A stretch of DNA of 64,000 bases, from contig CAJUHV010000003.1 of assembly GCA_910586445.1 (NCBI GenBank), positions 1 to 64,000 on the forward strand, given 5' to 3'. Positions 51,900 through 60,588 of this stretch are shown here, piece by piece. The position numbers and the translations under genes are program-made. This stretch comes from an uncultured Eubacterium sp. (GTDB lineage: Bacteria > Bacillota > Clostridia > Lachnospirales > Lachnospiraceae). The notes below the pieces were generated by a model. The model was given only the letters and a program-made list of their open reading frames with translations. It was not told where the DNA came from and ran no database searches. Each line of letters opens with the position of its first letter. Position 1 is the first letter of the stretch.

Positions 51900-52484
51900 T
51901 CATGCTTCGCACTGATCAAAAAGCAGTTTTTCTATGTATTCACACATTAAATGCACCGTAAATGTATGTATTTCCTGTATTCTAGGCGTTATGGATGAAG
52001 GAACAATAAGCGGCCGGTCACACAGATCTTTCATTATGCCTCCATCATTTCCCAATAGTCCTATTGTCAGAACACCTTTTTCTTGTGCGTTTTTTACTGC
52101 CCGAATCAAATTTTCTGATTTTCCACTTGTGGATATTGCAATAAACACATCTCCACGGTCAGCCAGTCCTTCCAGCTGCCTCGAAAATACACAGTCAAAG
52201 CCATAGTCATTTCCGATACAAGATATGACCGACGGATCTACACATAGTGAAACAGCCGGCAGGCTTTTGCGGTCCATCATAAACCTGCCGACAATTTCTG
52301 CTGCAAAGTGCTGTGCATCTGCTGCACTGCCTCCATTTCCTGCTAACAGAATCTTTCCGCCTGACATTAAACAATCTGCCAAGTCATGTACTGCTTCTTC
52401 CAGCTGATTCATATAATTAGAAATCCGCAGCACTTCTAACAATTCTATTTTTTGATCAATGATTTCTTTTAAGTATTTCTGCAT
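51900..52484 (-). CDS. gmhA: Sedoheptulose-7-phosphate isomerase
   Basis: SIS-domain enzyme that converts sedoheptulose-7-phosphate to D-glycero-D-manno-heptose-7-phosphate. Shows LAGNGGSAADAQHFAAEI, VSLCVDPSVISCIGNDYGFD, and AISTSGKSENLI. 194 residues. GGAGG precedes the ATG. It directly precedes hldE, forming the entry to the NDP-heptose route. Confidence 0.96.
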   Translation of the reverse strand: MQKYLKEIIDQKIELLEVLRISNYMNQLEEAVHDLADCLMSGGKILLAGNGGSAADAQHFAAEIVGRFMMDRKSLPAVSLCVDPSVISCIGNDYGFDCVFSRQLEGLADRGDVFIAISTSGKSENLIRAVKNAQEKGVLTIGLLGNDGGIMKDLCDRPLIVPSSITPRIQEIHTFTVHLMCEYIEKLLFDQCEA

Positions 52485-52517
52485 TTTTCCTCCATTTTAT
52501 AACATGCCAGGTCAATA

Positions 52518-53981
52518 CTATTCGATATTCCGTACTGAACGCATTTCGCCCAGACAAATATCAAACGAAACGGAATCCAGTAACCTGCCGGTTTCCCTGC
52601 TATAGACAATCATATTAATGCCCTTCTGGTTTTTGGAATACTCCCTTCCATCTAAAATAATAGAACAATCCATTCCATGATCATTCCTTATACTAGTCAT
52701 ATGATAAACAGGCCCGCTATCCAGTCTGCCTGATAATTCCAGTAAATTATCATCCTTTTTCTCAGTCACCCTGCCGCAGTCAGATACTGCAATATAACCT
52801 TTCTGTGGATTGTGCACCGCTGCTCCAAATCCTAAATCTTTCAGCATCCGTTTATCCGTGTCATCCATACTGCCTGATACGGTTTCCTTCATAGACAAAA
52901 ACACACAATACCTATCCCCCGCCTTTTTCAATGCGCTCAGATATTTATGAAAATCTGTAATATGTGAAAGCATAGCGTCTGATAATATATCCTCATAAAT
53001 ATCCCGGCTCATATCGGCATCCTTATAACGATCTGGTGCCTCCCGCCATCTTTCCAGATCCTTTATAAGCTGTTCTGTCCTCAGTCTGGCTCCTGTGGAA
53101 TCCAGGTGAAAAAGCGGCTCATAAAAATAACTATAATCTATCATATAATCCACATAATTTGATATCACGGCACAATCCAGACGTCTGGCCAGCTCTTTTT
53201 GAAAACTAATAAATTCTTCCGCATCCGCCGTCATTTCTCCGTTTGCGATAGGATACGCAGCTACAAGCATCACTGCTCCCCTCTTTTGCAGATAAGCATT
53301 CAGTTCATTCAGCCTATTTACTGTAATCTCATCAATTTCTGGAACCCGGACATCGTTCTGCTGCACATTAATATTTCCTTCCCTATAAACCTCTATATCT
53401 CCATACTCATTAAATGCTTTTCTTGAATAAACTCCGCCCACATCTGCATTACCAGTATTTAATGCATACAAATTCAAACATTTCTTCAGATATACAGGAA
53501 ACCCCTCTGCCATCCTGCGCATATCCTTCCATCTCAATAAATTCCATAAACTATAATTATTTTCTAATGCTGTCCATACGACCATAGCATCTTCCATCGT
53601 GTCATAATCTGCAAAATCCGTATGGCAGACAATATAAATATCATCCTTTTCTACCTTAATCTTTGCCATTTCCTCATGAAATGCATTGCCGGCGCCGCCG
53701 TGCAGTCCCATATTTATTACCGGCATGCCAAATCTGGTTTGCAAAAGAGATGATTCCAAACCAAAAGACAGATTGGAATTGCCAAGCAGAACCATTTTAG
53801 GACTGCTGACAGATTTAAGCCTCTCTGCCTTATCAATCAGCGAAGCATTGTATCCTTGTCCATACTGCGGCAGCACGTGATGTATATATCCAAGCAGTAT
53901 CGATGCTGCCAGAATCAGTCTGACAGCGATTATCTTAAAACTGAAAATAAATAAACTGCGTCTGCACATATCCTGTTCCAT
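52518..53981 (-). CDS. SGNH-hydrolase-like membrane protein, partner of the MBOAT
   Basis: 487 residues. One N-terminal membrane segment (AVRLILAASILLGYIHHVL), then an extracytoplasmic domain with MVLLGNSNLSFGLESSLLQT (block I, GNSN in place of GDS), an INMGLHGGAGNAFHEEM block and a late FHLDSTGARLRTEQ (block V region). Like DltD or AlgJ/X, such proteins complete acyl transfer started by an MBOAT. It overlaps the MBOAT gene by 47 bp. The substrate is unknown. The Asp-Ser-Thr at block V replaces the usual DxxH, so the catalytic set may be altered. Confidence 0.8.
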   Translation of the reverse strand: MEQDMCRRSLFIFSFKIIAVRLILAASILLGYIHHVLPQYGQGYNASLIDKAERLKSVSSPKMVLLGNSNLSFGLESSLLQTRFGMPVINMGLHGGAGNAFHEEMAKIKVEKDDIYIVCHTDFADYDTMEDAMVVWTALENNYSLWNLLRWKDMRRMAEGFPVYLKKCLNLYALNTGNADVGGVYSRKAFNEYGDIEVYREGNINVQQNDVRVPEIDEITVNRLNELNAYLQKRGAVMLVAAYPIANGEMTADAEEFISFQKELARRLDCAVISNYVDYMIDYSYFYEPLFHLDSTGARLRTEQLIKDLERWREAPDRYKDADMSRDIYEDILSDAMLSHITDFHKYLSALKKAGDRYCVFLSMKETVSGSMDDTDKRMLKDLGFGAAVHNPQKGYIAVSDCGRVTEKKDDNLLELSGRLDSGPVYHMTSIRNDHGMDCSIILDGREYSKNQKGINMIVYSRETGRLLDSVSFDICLGEMRSVRNIE

Positions 53982-55407
53982 AAATCCCCCAATAAAGGAT
54001 CACCATCAGAATGATCCAGTAAAATATCCATCGAAAAACCGCCTGCTGCCTAAACACCATCTTACTGATATCTTTTCCGGCATACTTCGCCATATCCGCC
54101 ACTCCAAGGACTATCAGCGATAAAAATATAACCGCAAACCTGCCTATGGAATCAAACATGCCTGCATATCCTCCAGCAAGAAACCATTCCAGCCTAAAAT
54201 CCAATGCAACTGAGTGGAGAATATCGGCTCCTGCACGTAATGACCCCGCACGAAAAAAAATCCAAGTCACATCAATTGCTATAAACGTCGCTAACCTGCA
54301 GCAGATCCTGTATGCGATCCTGTCCTCTTTGATTTTCAGACGGCCTTTCAGCCTGTTCCATGCAGGGCGGCTCAAATCCTCAATTATACTCATAGCTCCA
54401 TTCAAAGCTCCCCACACAACATAATGCCAAGCCGCCCCATGCCACAGTCCCGAACATATAAATACAATCATTGTATTTAATTGTTTTCTGACCGTTCCAG
54501 TTTTACCCCCCCCCAACGGTTTATAGATGTAATCTCTCAACCAGGATGTCAGCGATATATGCCATCTCCTCCAAAAATCTTTGACAGATACCGCCAAGTA
54601 TGGCATGTTAAAATTTTCATTCAAACGATATCCTAATACTGCAGCACTGCCGATTGCCAATTTTGTATACCCTTCAAAATCAGCATAGATTTGAAACGCA
54701 AACAGAATGGATGCGGTCAGCAGTTCCATGCCGGCATACCCTGCCGGTTCTGCGAATACAGGATCTATCACCGCTGCAATATTATCTGCCACTACCATTT
54801 TAAGAAACAGGCCATATGCCATTGCTAGAAGTCCATATGCAGCTTTTTGCAGGTCAAATAACGCGGGCTTTTCCAACTGGAGCAGCAGATTTCCAGATCT
54901 CTCGATCGGCCCTGCCACTAGCTGTGGAAAAAAGGATACAAACAGCGCATAGCGGAAGAAATTTTTTTCTGTCCGGCTCTCTCCCCTATAAACGTCTGCT
55001 ACATATCCAACTGCCTGAAATGTAAAAAACGATATTCCAACCGGCAGCATAACGTCAAACACAGGAACTTTTAGTTCTATACGCACAATATTCAGCATCT
55101 GCTGCAGACTCTTCATCGCAAAATTCGAATATTTAAAGTAAAATAAAATCCCCATATTTAACAGAATGCAGCTTACTAATATCGCTTTTTTTACCGATAT
55201 CTTTCCTGCTTTTTCCAGCAGCAGTCCACACACATAAGTTATAAATGTTGAAAAAAGCATCAAAACAGCGTGCTGTACATTCCAGCACATATAAAAATAA
55301 TAACTGGCAAAAAGCAGCCACAGCTGTCTGGCTCTGTATGGAAGTACAAAATATAGGAAAACCACTGCAGGAAAAAAAATCAAATACTGTAATGAGTTAA
55401 ATAACAT
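53935..55407 (-). CDS. MBOAT O-acyltransferase with poly-G tract
   Basis: Membrane acyltransferase of the AlgI/DltB class, moving acyl groups across the membrane to a surface polymer. 490 residues, about eleven membrane segments. Conserved motifs: YIYKPLGGGKTG, and the catalytic His in GLWHGAAWHYVVWGALNG. The PLGGG codons form a nine-G run (54506-54514) near residue 299, before the catalytic His, so slippage would inactivate it. GGGGAG precedes the ATG at 55407. Its partner is the SGNH-like protein. Confidence 0.93.
   Translation of the reverse strand: MLFNSLQYLIFFPAVVFLYFVLPYRARQLWLLFASYYFYMCWNVQHAVLMLFSTFITYVCGLLLEKAGKISVKKAILVSCILLNMGILFYFKYSNFAMKSLQQMLNIVRIELKVPVFDVMLPVGISFFTFQAVGYVADVYRGESRTEKNFFRYALFVSFFPQLVAGPIERSGNLLLQLEKPALFDLQKAAYGLLAMAYGLFLKMVVADNIAAVIDPVFAEPAGYAGMELLTASILFAFQIYADFEGYTKLAIGSAAVLGYRLNENFNMPYLAVSVKDFWRRWHISLTSWLRDYIYKPLGGGKTGTVRKQLNTMIVFICSGLWHGAAWHYVVWGALNGAMSIIEDLSRPAWNRLKGRLKIKEDRIAYRICCRLATFIAIDVTWIFFRAGSLRAGADILHSVALDFRLEWFLAGGYAGMFDSIGRFAVIFLSLIVLGVADMAKYAGKDISKMVFRQQAVFRWIFYWIILMVILYWGIYGTGYVQTQFIYFQF
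54506..54514 (-). repeat. G9 tract in the MBOAT gene
   Basis: Nine G on the coding strand inside the PLGGG codons; current length keeps the frame open. Confidence 0.95.
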
Positions 55408-55433
55408 AACTGCTTCTCCCCGATTAATTTGAT

Positions 55434-56513
55434 TCAGCAAAACATATTTTTCTGCAGTCTCTGTACAGGATTTTCAACCAGCCTCTCTGTAAGAAATCCT
55501 GCCGCCACAGACAACAGTACCGATAAAACCATCAAAGCAAAAACATGCAGTGCTATACCATGATATAGGAACACCTGCACCAGTATCTGCTGAATCGGAA
55601 AACTAAAAAGATAGATCCCATAAGATAGATCCCGGTTATTTACTGCTGAAAAATACGGCCTGTCAGCCAGTGCAAATGCCAGCACTGCATATGGCAGAAA
55701 ACAATACGCAGCAAGACAGGATACAAATGCCGGAACTGGTCCTAAAACCGCCAGAACCGCCAGCAGCAGTACAGACACCTGCAGATTTAAATACTTCTCC
55801 AGCCCGCACACAGCAATCAGGCTGCCTGCCATCTCATATGGCACAACCCGGACCACCGGGGACAAAACCTGCCCCAGTTCCCTGCCTGCAATAACAAGAT
55901 GCGTTTCTCCAATACCCCCCCCCGCTCCAAAAATGCATGCTGCCAGTACAGCTGCCGCCGTACATGCAGCCCAAAAAACCCCTGAACGGGCTGTCATTTT
56001 TCTTCCGGTATTGATCCATAAAGGAAGAAACAGATACATCATAAATTCCACAGGCAGACTCCAAAGCGAACCATTTACCGCTGCCGGGTATGGATTGTCC
56101 AAAAATACTCCCGGCAGAGAATGATTTATGTATAAAAGGCTGTTCATCAAATATTTCCATGTCAGTCTGTCTGAAAAATACTCCTTCCATGACAGGCTCG
56201 TTACAGCAGGGCCTGCCAAAAACACTATCGTGCATACACAAAAAATCAGAGCAGGAAAAATCCGAAAACATCTCCTGCATATATATCCGGCAAAATCCCG
56301 GCTCTTTATCCAGCTCTTTGATATTAAATAGCCTCCGATCACAAAAAATATGCTTACTCCTATTTCTTGAACCGGCATCCCATAAAACACAGGTACAGTT
56401 TTTCCTGCCAGAATATGCATATGTCCCGCCATGACAAATAAAGCTGCGATCAGCCTGACTGCGCCAAAATTATTATTTTTTATTTTTCTATCACGCTCTT
56501 TACGGCTTTCCAT
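55434..56513 (-). CDS. Acyltransferase-3 family membrane protein with poly-G tract
   Basis: 359 residues with ten membrane segments: IKNNNFGAVRLIAALFVMAGH is the typical AT3 opening with a catalytic His, later SLWSLPVEFMMYLFLP and DLSYGIYLFSFPIQQ. These enzymes O-acetylate glycans. Gly codons of GAGGGIG near residue 197 form a nine-G run (55915-55923). GGAGG precedes the ATG; the start lies within the GT9 gene, 34 bp before that gene's stop. Confidence 0.93.
   Translation of the reverse strand: MESRKERDRKIKNNNFGAVRLIAALFVMAGHMHILAGKTVPVFYGMPVQEIGVSIFFVIGGYLISKSWIKSRDFAGYICRRCFRIFPALIFCVCTIVFLAGPAVTSLSWKEYFSDRLTWKYLMNSLLYINHSLPGVFLDNPYPAAVNGSLWSLPVEFMMYLFLPLWINTGRKMTARSGVFWAACTAAAVLAACIFGAGGGIGETHLVIAGRELGQVLSPVVRVVPYEMAGSLIAVCGLEKYLNLQVSVLLLAVLAVLGPVPAFVSCLAAYCFLPYAVLAFALADRPYFSAVNNRDLSYGIYLFSFPIQQILVQVFLYHGIALHVFALMVLSVLLSVAAGFLTERLVENPVQRLQKNMFC
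55915..55923 (-). repeat. G9 tract in the acyltransferase-3 gene
   Basis: Nine G on the coding strand in a loop-coding region; current length keeps the frame open. Confidence 0.95.
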
Positions 56514-57691
56514 ACATCCTCCAGCCCAATCCGGCTGATACAGGGATATATATCATATCCCTTATACCTGCATCGGTTCCCACAGTCAAAGCATTCCATC
56601 TTCCTGCTGACCAGTACCGGATCTTTATATCCGCAGGCAGAATACTGGTAATGTGCATAACGCTCATAAGTATACCCGCCGCATACAATGACAGTATCCA
56701 CCTGCTTTGCCACGCCAATATGATACACACTCGTATCGTTCGTCAGAATCATCTTCGCATGCCCTATCACTTCTATAAATTCCATAATGCTGGTTTTTCC
56801 AATCAGGCTGCACACCGATACATCTGGTATAAGAGCCAGAAACTGATCTGTAACGGCTTTATCCAGATCCGTACCACAGACCAATAAGCACCACCCTGTC
56901 TTTTGATATATTCTGCGGGCAATTTGTGCAAACTTTTCTACCGGCCACCTTTTTACGCTCATGCTCGCTGATGGATATACAATAAAATACTGATCTGGCA
57001 GCTCCACATGCCATAGTTCTACCGGCGAAAACACTGCCGGATGCGGCTTGAACTCTGCGGCCCCAAGCTTCATCAGGCAGAGACTGTAAAACTGGATTAA
57101 ATGCATCTGCCTGCTAATTGTAATCACTCTTGAATAAACGTTCCTGCGCAGCCACTGCGGACACTGACAGCCCAATGTCTTATCCAGCACACCGATCTTT
57201 TCCAATGCACAGACAGCCCTGCTTGCAAACAAATTCATCGTACAATCTCCGCTGCCGACAGGATCAAATAAAATATCATAGCATTCCTGCCTGAGTATTC
57301 GAAACATCTGTCTTCTCAACCGCAGATTTACCGCTGCACCTATAAAATCAATCGGAATCACCTTGTCAAAAATGCCTGTGCTTAGATACAGTTCTTCGAG
57401 TCCTGCCTGGCATGCAATATTCAGTTTACAATGGCTGACAGGATAAATATCTCTCAAACGTCCTGCTGCTCCTAGAAACATTACCGCATCGCCCAAAGCC
57501 AGATTATACATAACCAGTACTTTTTTCCTCTCACCAGTCTTCTTCCTGCCTGCTTTCAGTCCAAACAGCAGTACGCTGTCCAGAACATAAAATAGTATGC
57601 GCATTTTCTGCAGAAATGGTTTTTTCCATAACGCTTGATTTAATTTCAAAAATACTCCTTTTACAAATCCATGCATATGACCAGATCCCAC
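56480..57691 (-). CDS. GT9 (heptosyltransferase-type) glycosyltransferase
   Basis: 403 residues, similar to ADP-heptose:LPS heptosyltransferases. Two Rossmann halves: the first with VLVMYNLALGDAVMFLGAAG and the second with YFIVYPSASMSVKRWPVEKFAQIA, CSLIGKTSIMEFIEVIGHA and LTNDTSVYHIGVAKQVDTV. No LPS is expected in this organism, so the heptose, if transferred, goes to another glycan. A GTG start at 57691 is 10 bp after GGAGGG; an ATG at 57676 is the alternative. Follows the flippase gene by 3 bp. Together with gmhA and hldE it argues for a heptose-containing product. Confidence 0.9.
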   Translation of the reverse strand: MGSGHMHGFVKGVFLKLNQALWKKPFLQKMRILFYVLDSVLLFGLKAGRKKTGERKKVLVMYNLALGDAVMFLGAAGRLRDIYPVSHCKLNIACQAGLEELYLSTGIFDKVIPIDFIGAAVNLRLRRQMFRILRQECYDILFDPVGSGDCTMNLFASRAVCALEKIGVLDKTLGCQCPQWLRRNVYSRVITISRQMHLIQFYSLCLMKLGAAEFKPHPAVFSPVELWHVELPDQYFIVYPSASMSVKRWPVEKFAQIARRIYQKTGWCLLVCGTDLDKAVTDQFLALIPDVSVCSLIGKTSIMEFIEVIGHAKMILTNDTSVYHIGVAKQVDTVIVCGGYTYERYAHYQYSACGYKDPVLVSRKMECFDCGNRCRYKGYDIYPCISRIGLEDVWKAVKSVIEK

Positions 57692-57693
57692 AG

Positions 57694-58875
57694 CTATGTT
57701 TCCCTCCTCCAGTACCTCACAATAATAACTGCCATAAACAGCAGCTCACATGACATCAGTACTACATACAAAGCAGCCGCTCCACGAAGCCCGCCTTTTT
57801 CTACCATATACTTCGAAATCCCAAACGCTGCGGCTGCTGTTACAGAAAACACACCTGCCATTAGGAAATGTTTTCTAATAACTGTAAGACACGCAGCAAA
57901 AAAATTAACAAGCGCTGCAATCCCGCCTCCGGCCAATAATACAGCAAAATCTACAGCATACTGCTGAAGCGGCAGTCCATACAGCATACCTAAAATTCTG
58001 ATTCCAATGCCTGCTCCAAGCAGACATGCCGCTGTGGTTATAAAAAAGATGTATTCTACCTGTTTTTTTACAAAATCATAAAATTCACTGCTCCTTCCAT
58101 CCTTCCATATCTGCGCAGCCTCCACTAATTTTGGCCGGTAAATCGCCTCACTAAGAAGTCCGATACAAAACACAGGCATAAAAAGTATGCTGAAATATGC
58201 CTGCACTTCTTCTGTCAGGCATGCATCTATGGCATATTTAGGAACGTTACAGATAAATATGTTTAAGAAATTCATAAAAAATATGGGAAAACACTCTTTT
58301 ATTATTTTCCTGCACCTGCAGAGATCTATTTCCTCTTCCTGCTGAGTCCTTTTAAGCAGAATATACTCAATACATACAAATATAATCGATTGAACGGCCA
58401 ACGTTACAAATAATTCAAATACTCCACTGCCTGCTGACAGCAGGACTAAAATAATGCCATACCCGGCAAGCATTCGAAATGTACCAAATCGGCACGCAGC
58501 ATCAAGCCTGCCCAACCGCTGCAATTCTCCATGAAGCAGGTCTTCATAAACCTCTGACAGCTTTAAAATACAAATGCATGCTACAAACAGCATCTTCTGT
58601 CTGTCATAACCAATACATAGACAATATCCCACAGCAGATATAAATGCCAGAGCACATGTAACATTCCGAACAGCCTTATATTCCCAGAACGAATACATCC
58701 CTGTCACATCACTTGCATGAAAATTTCTCACCCCGTATGCAGCAGCTGTCTGCATCAAATAGGCCGCTGCATATGCTAAAGATATAATGCCCGCCTTCTC
58801 GAGATCCTCTTCTACCCTTGTTACCGCCATCACCATAACAGCAGACTGCAGCGCCGACAGAATGCCATATACCAA
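57694..58875 (-). CDS. Polysaccharide flippase-like membrane protein (Wzx/MATE type)
   Basis: 393 residues with about twelve membrane segments, fitting lipid-linked-glycan flippases (YAAAYLMQTAAAYGVRNFHA near the start). The start is uncertain: the TTG at 58875 has no well-spaced ribosome site. In-frame codons upstream encode KRSYLWN, which would suit the typical N terminus of this type, with AGGAG spaced for an ATT at 58897-58899 that overlaps the preceding stop. A rare ATT start, or a lost ATG, is possible. Confidence 0.85.
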   Translation of the reverse strand: MVYGILSALQSAVMVMAVTRVEEDLEKAGIISLAYAAAYLMQTAAAYGVRNFHASDVTGMYSFWEYKAVRNVTCALAFISAVGYCLCIGYDRQKMLFVACICILKLSEVYEDLLHGELQRLGRLDAACRFGTFRMLAGYGIILVLLSAGSGVFELFVTLAVQSIIFVCIEYILLKRTQQEEEIDLCRCRKIIKECFPIFFMNFLNIFICNVPKYAIDACLTEEVQAYFSILFMPVFCIGLLSEAIYRPKLVEAAQIWKDGRSSEFYDFVKKQVEYIFFITTAACLLGAGIGIRILGMLYGLPLQQYAVDFAVLLAGGGIAALVNFFAACLTVIRKHFLMAGVFSVTAAAAFGISKYMVEKGGLRGAAALYVVLMSCELLFMAVIIVRYWRRET

Positions 58876-58894
58876 ATTCCATAGATAGCTCCGC

Positions 58895-59701
58895 TTAATA
58901 ATACTTCACGCTCCTGCCATAAAAATGCATGATAATCCCAGCAATAGGCTTTGGCCAGAACCGGCACAAAATCTCATACTCTTCACGGGCTCTTGTATTC
59001 GTAGTTCTTATCAAATTCACAGTCTGATTATCCTCATTCATTCTGTGGTACAAAAGAACATCCTGTACATATACAAAAGATCCTTCCTGCTTTGACAGCC
59101 GTTCCCATAAATCCCAGTCCATAGAAGCCTTGTATTTTTCCCGGAAAACCTTCTTGGGAAGTTCTTTTTTCACACATACAACAGTAGGATGCGTAATCGG
59201 ATCACCCAGACACTGCACCAGTCTTTTGCCAAAAACCGTTTTTCCAAGCAGCCTGAATTTGAGCGGCAGCAGAAGCAGCCTTTTAATCCTGACCAATACA
59301 GATGGGACTTTATCAGGAATATCATTATGCATTTCCATGTAATTCGTAAACGCTATAATCGGCCGTTTAGAAATATTTAGATTGTCCAGCACCTTTTTTG
59401 TATACTCAGGCAGAAAGATCTCGTCCTGATGTGCCAGCATAACCAACGGCGTCTCTGCCTGCGCAAGCGCAAAATTATAATCCCGTACCTGCCCGCCGCA
59501 TGCATTTACCCTGATTTCAAGCCCATAACGCTCTGCAATCTGCTGAATGTGGCTGTTTGGTGTAGAAGTAGCTATCATCACCTTTGCCCGGACTCTCTGA
59601 TGCAGCAAAGAACGTATACACTCCTCAAGATATGCACATTCCTTATAAGCACATACCACAAAAGTAAGATCGTCTCCTGTATAATTATTTTTCCTTCCCA
59701 T
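58895..59701 (-). CDS. GT2 glycosyltransferase
   Basis: 268 residues. GT-A fold with LTFVVCAYKECAYLEECIRS, DYNFALAQAETPLVMLAHQDE (the QDE at the DxD position), and ASMDWDLWERLSKQEG. Cytoplasmic sugar transfer, sugar unknown. ATG at 59701 is 8 bp after GAGGAG and lies within the 3' end of the epimerase gene. Confidence 0.92.
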   Translation of the reverse strand: MGRKNNYTGDDLTFVVCAYKECAYLEECIRSLLHQRVRAKVMIATSTPNSHIQQIAERYGLEIRVNACGGQVRDYNFALAQAETPLVMLAHQDEIFLPEYTKKVLDNLNISKRPIIAFTNYMEMHNDIPDKVPSVLVRIKRLLLLPLKFRLLGKTVFGKRLVQCLGDPITHPTVVCVKKELPKKVFREKYKASMDWDLWERLSKQEGSFVYVQDVLLYHRMNEDNQTVNLIRTTNTRAREEYEILCRFWPKPIAGIIMHFYGRSVKYY

Positions 59702-60533
59702 CTGCAGCACTCCTCATAATCCGGCTGATTTTTTCTGTGTCTCCCCATATGGCCGGCGAATCATAGGGTCTGTCAGGAAATGCTCCATATTTCAGCCTGA
59801 TGTCCATATGATTTTCCCGAATATAAGACTCAACCTTTTCCGCCAAAGATACCGCCGTCCCCGTACACACATTGATAATGCCGTTTACCTCCGCCTGCAT
59901 GCTGGCCGATGCAATCTGATTTGCAAGCTCTCTGATATGTATAAAGTCATATCGGTTATTTCCTGCTGTAAACGGGAATTCTTCCCTTCCATCTTCTACC
60001 GCCTGCCAGAGCTTGGAAAACACAGAACTTCCTCTCACATCATCCCCATAGATATAATATGCCCTGAGCCAGTGCAGGCTCACATTTTTGTTGCGGCAAT
60101 ATAACATCATGGCCTCCCGCAGTGCATTTTTAGCTACTCCATACATCGATAACGGCCGGCAGGGCGTATGCTCGTCTACTGCCCCTTCCCAATACCCCAC
60201 CTCATGCATGCTGCCCATAACTGTCAAATAAGGCAGTCCGCCATCTACCATATTTTCTAAAAATGTTACATGTGATGACAGCTCCCTCATATGCACATCT
60301 GAATCATGGACAAAGCCATCCCTCCACGCAAGATGCACCAAAACATCCGGCTCACACAATTCTTTGAAGATATGCCTGTCCCCGCAAAATATTGGAGTAT
60401 CTATAATTTTTGCGCGCTCGTCCATTCCCTTACGCGAAAAATCAGACACATATACCTCACATCCCCTGTTTAAAAACTCTTTGACAACATGCCTGCCCAT
60501 ATAACCGTTCGCGCCTGTAATTAATACTTTCAT
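59685..60533 (-). CDS. NAD-dependent epimerase/dehydratase
   Basis: 282 residues of the extended SDR class. NAD-binding VLITGANGYMGRHVVKEFL, DVLVHLAW, catalytic Ser region VMGSMHEVGYW and YGVAK. It modifies a nucleotide sugar, probably as a 4-reductase or epimerase; the exact product cannot be told. It is unlike HldD at the N terminus, so I do not call it the missing heptose epimerase. The 17-bp overlap with the next GT2 gene indicates a common transcript. Confidence 0.9.
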   Translation of the reverse strand: MKVLITGANGYMGRHVVKEFLNRGCEVYVSDFSRKGMDERAKIIDTPIFCGDRHIFKELCEPDVLVHLAWRDGFVHDSDVHMRELSSHVTFLENMVDGGLPYLTVMGSMHEVGYWEGAVDEHTPCRPLSMYGVAKNALREAMMLYCRNKNVSLHWLRAYYIYGDDVRGSSVFSKLWQAVEDGREEFPFTAGNNRYDFIHIRELANQIASASMQAEVNGIINVCTGTAVSLAEKVESYIRENHMDIRLKYGAFPDRPYDSPAIWGDTEKISRIMRSAADGKEK

Positions 60534-60588
60534 ATTCCGCTATTACCGCCTTTCCAACAGCACGCCGAATCATTTCCCCATGCCCGTT

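Noticed and set aside
59685..60533. Epimerase as HldD
   Set aside because: The N terminus and active-site region are those of a general nucleotide-sugar SDR, without the HldD pattern.
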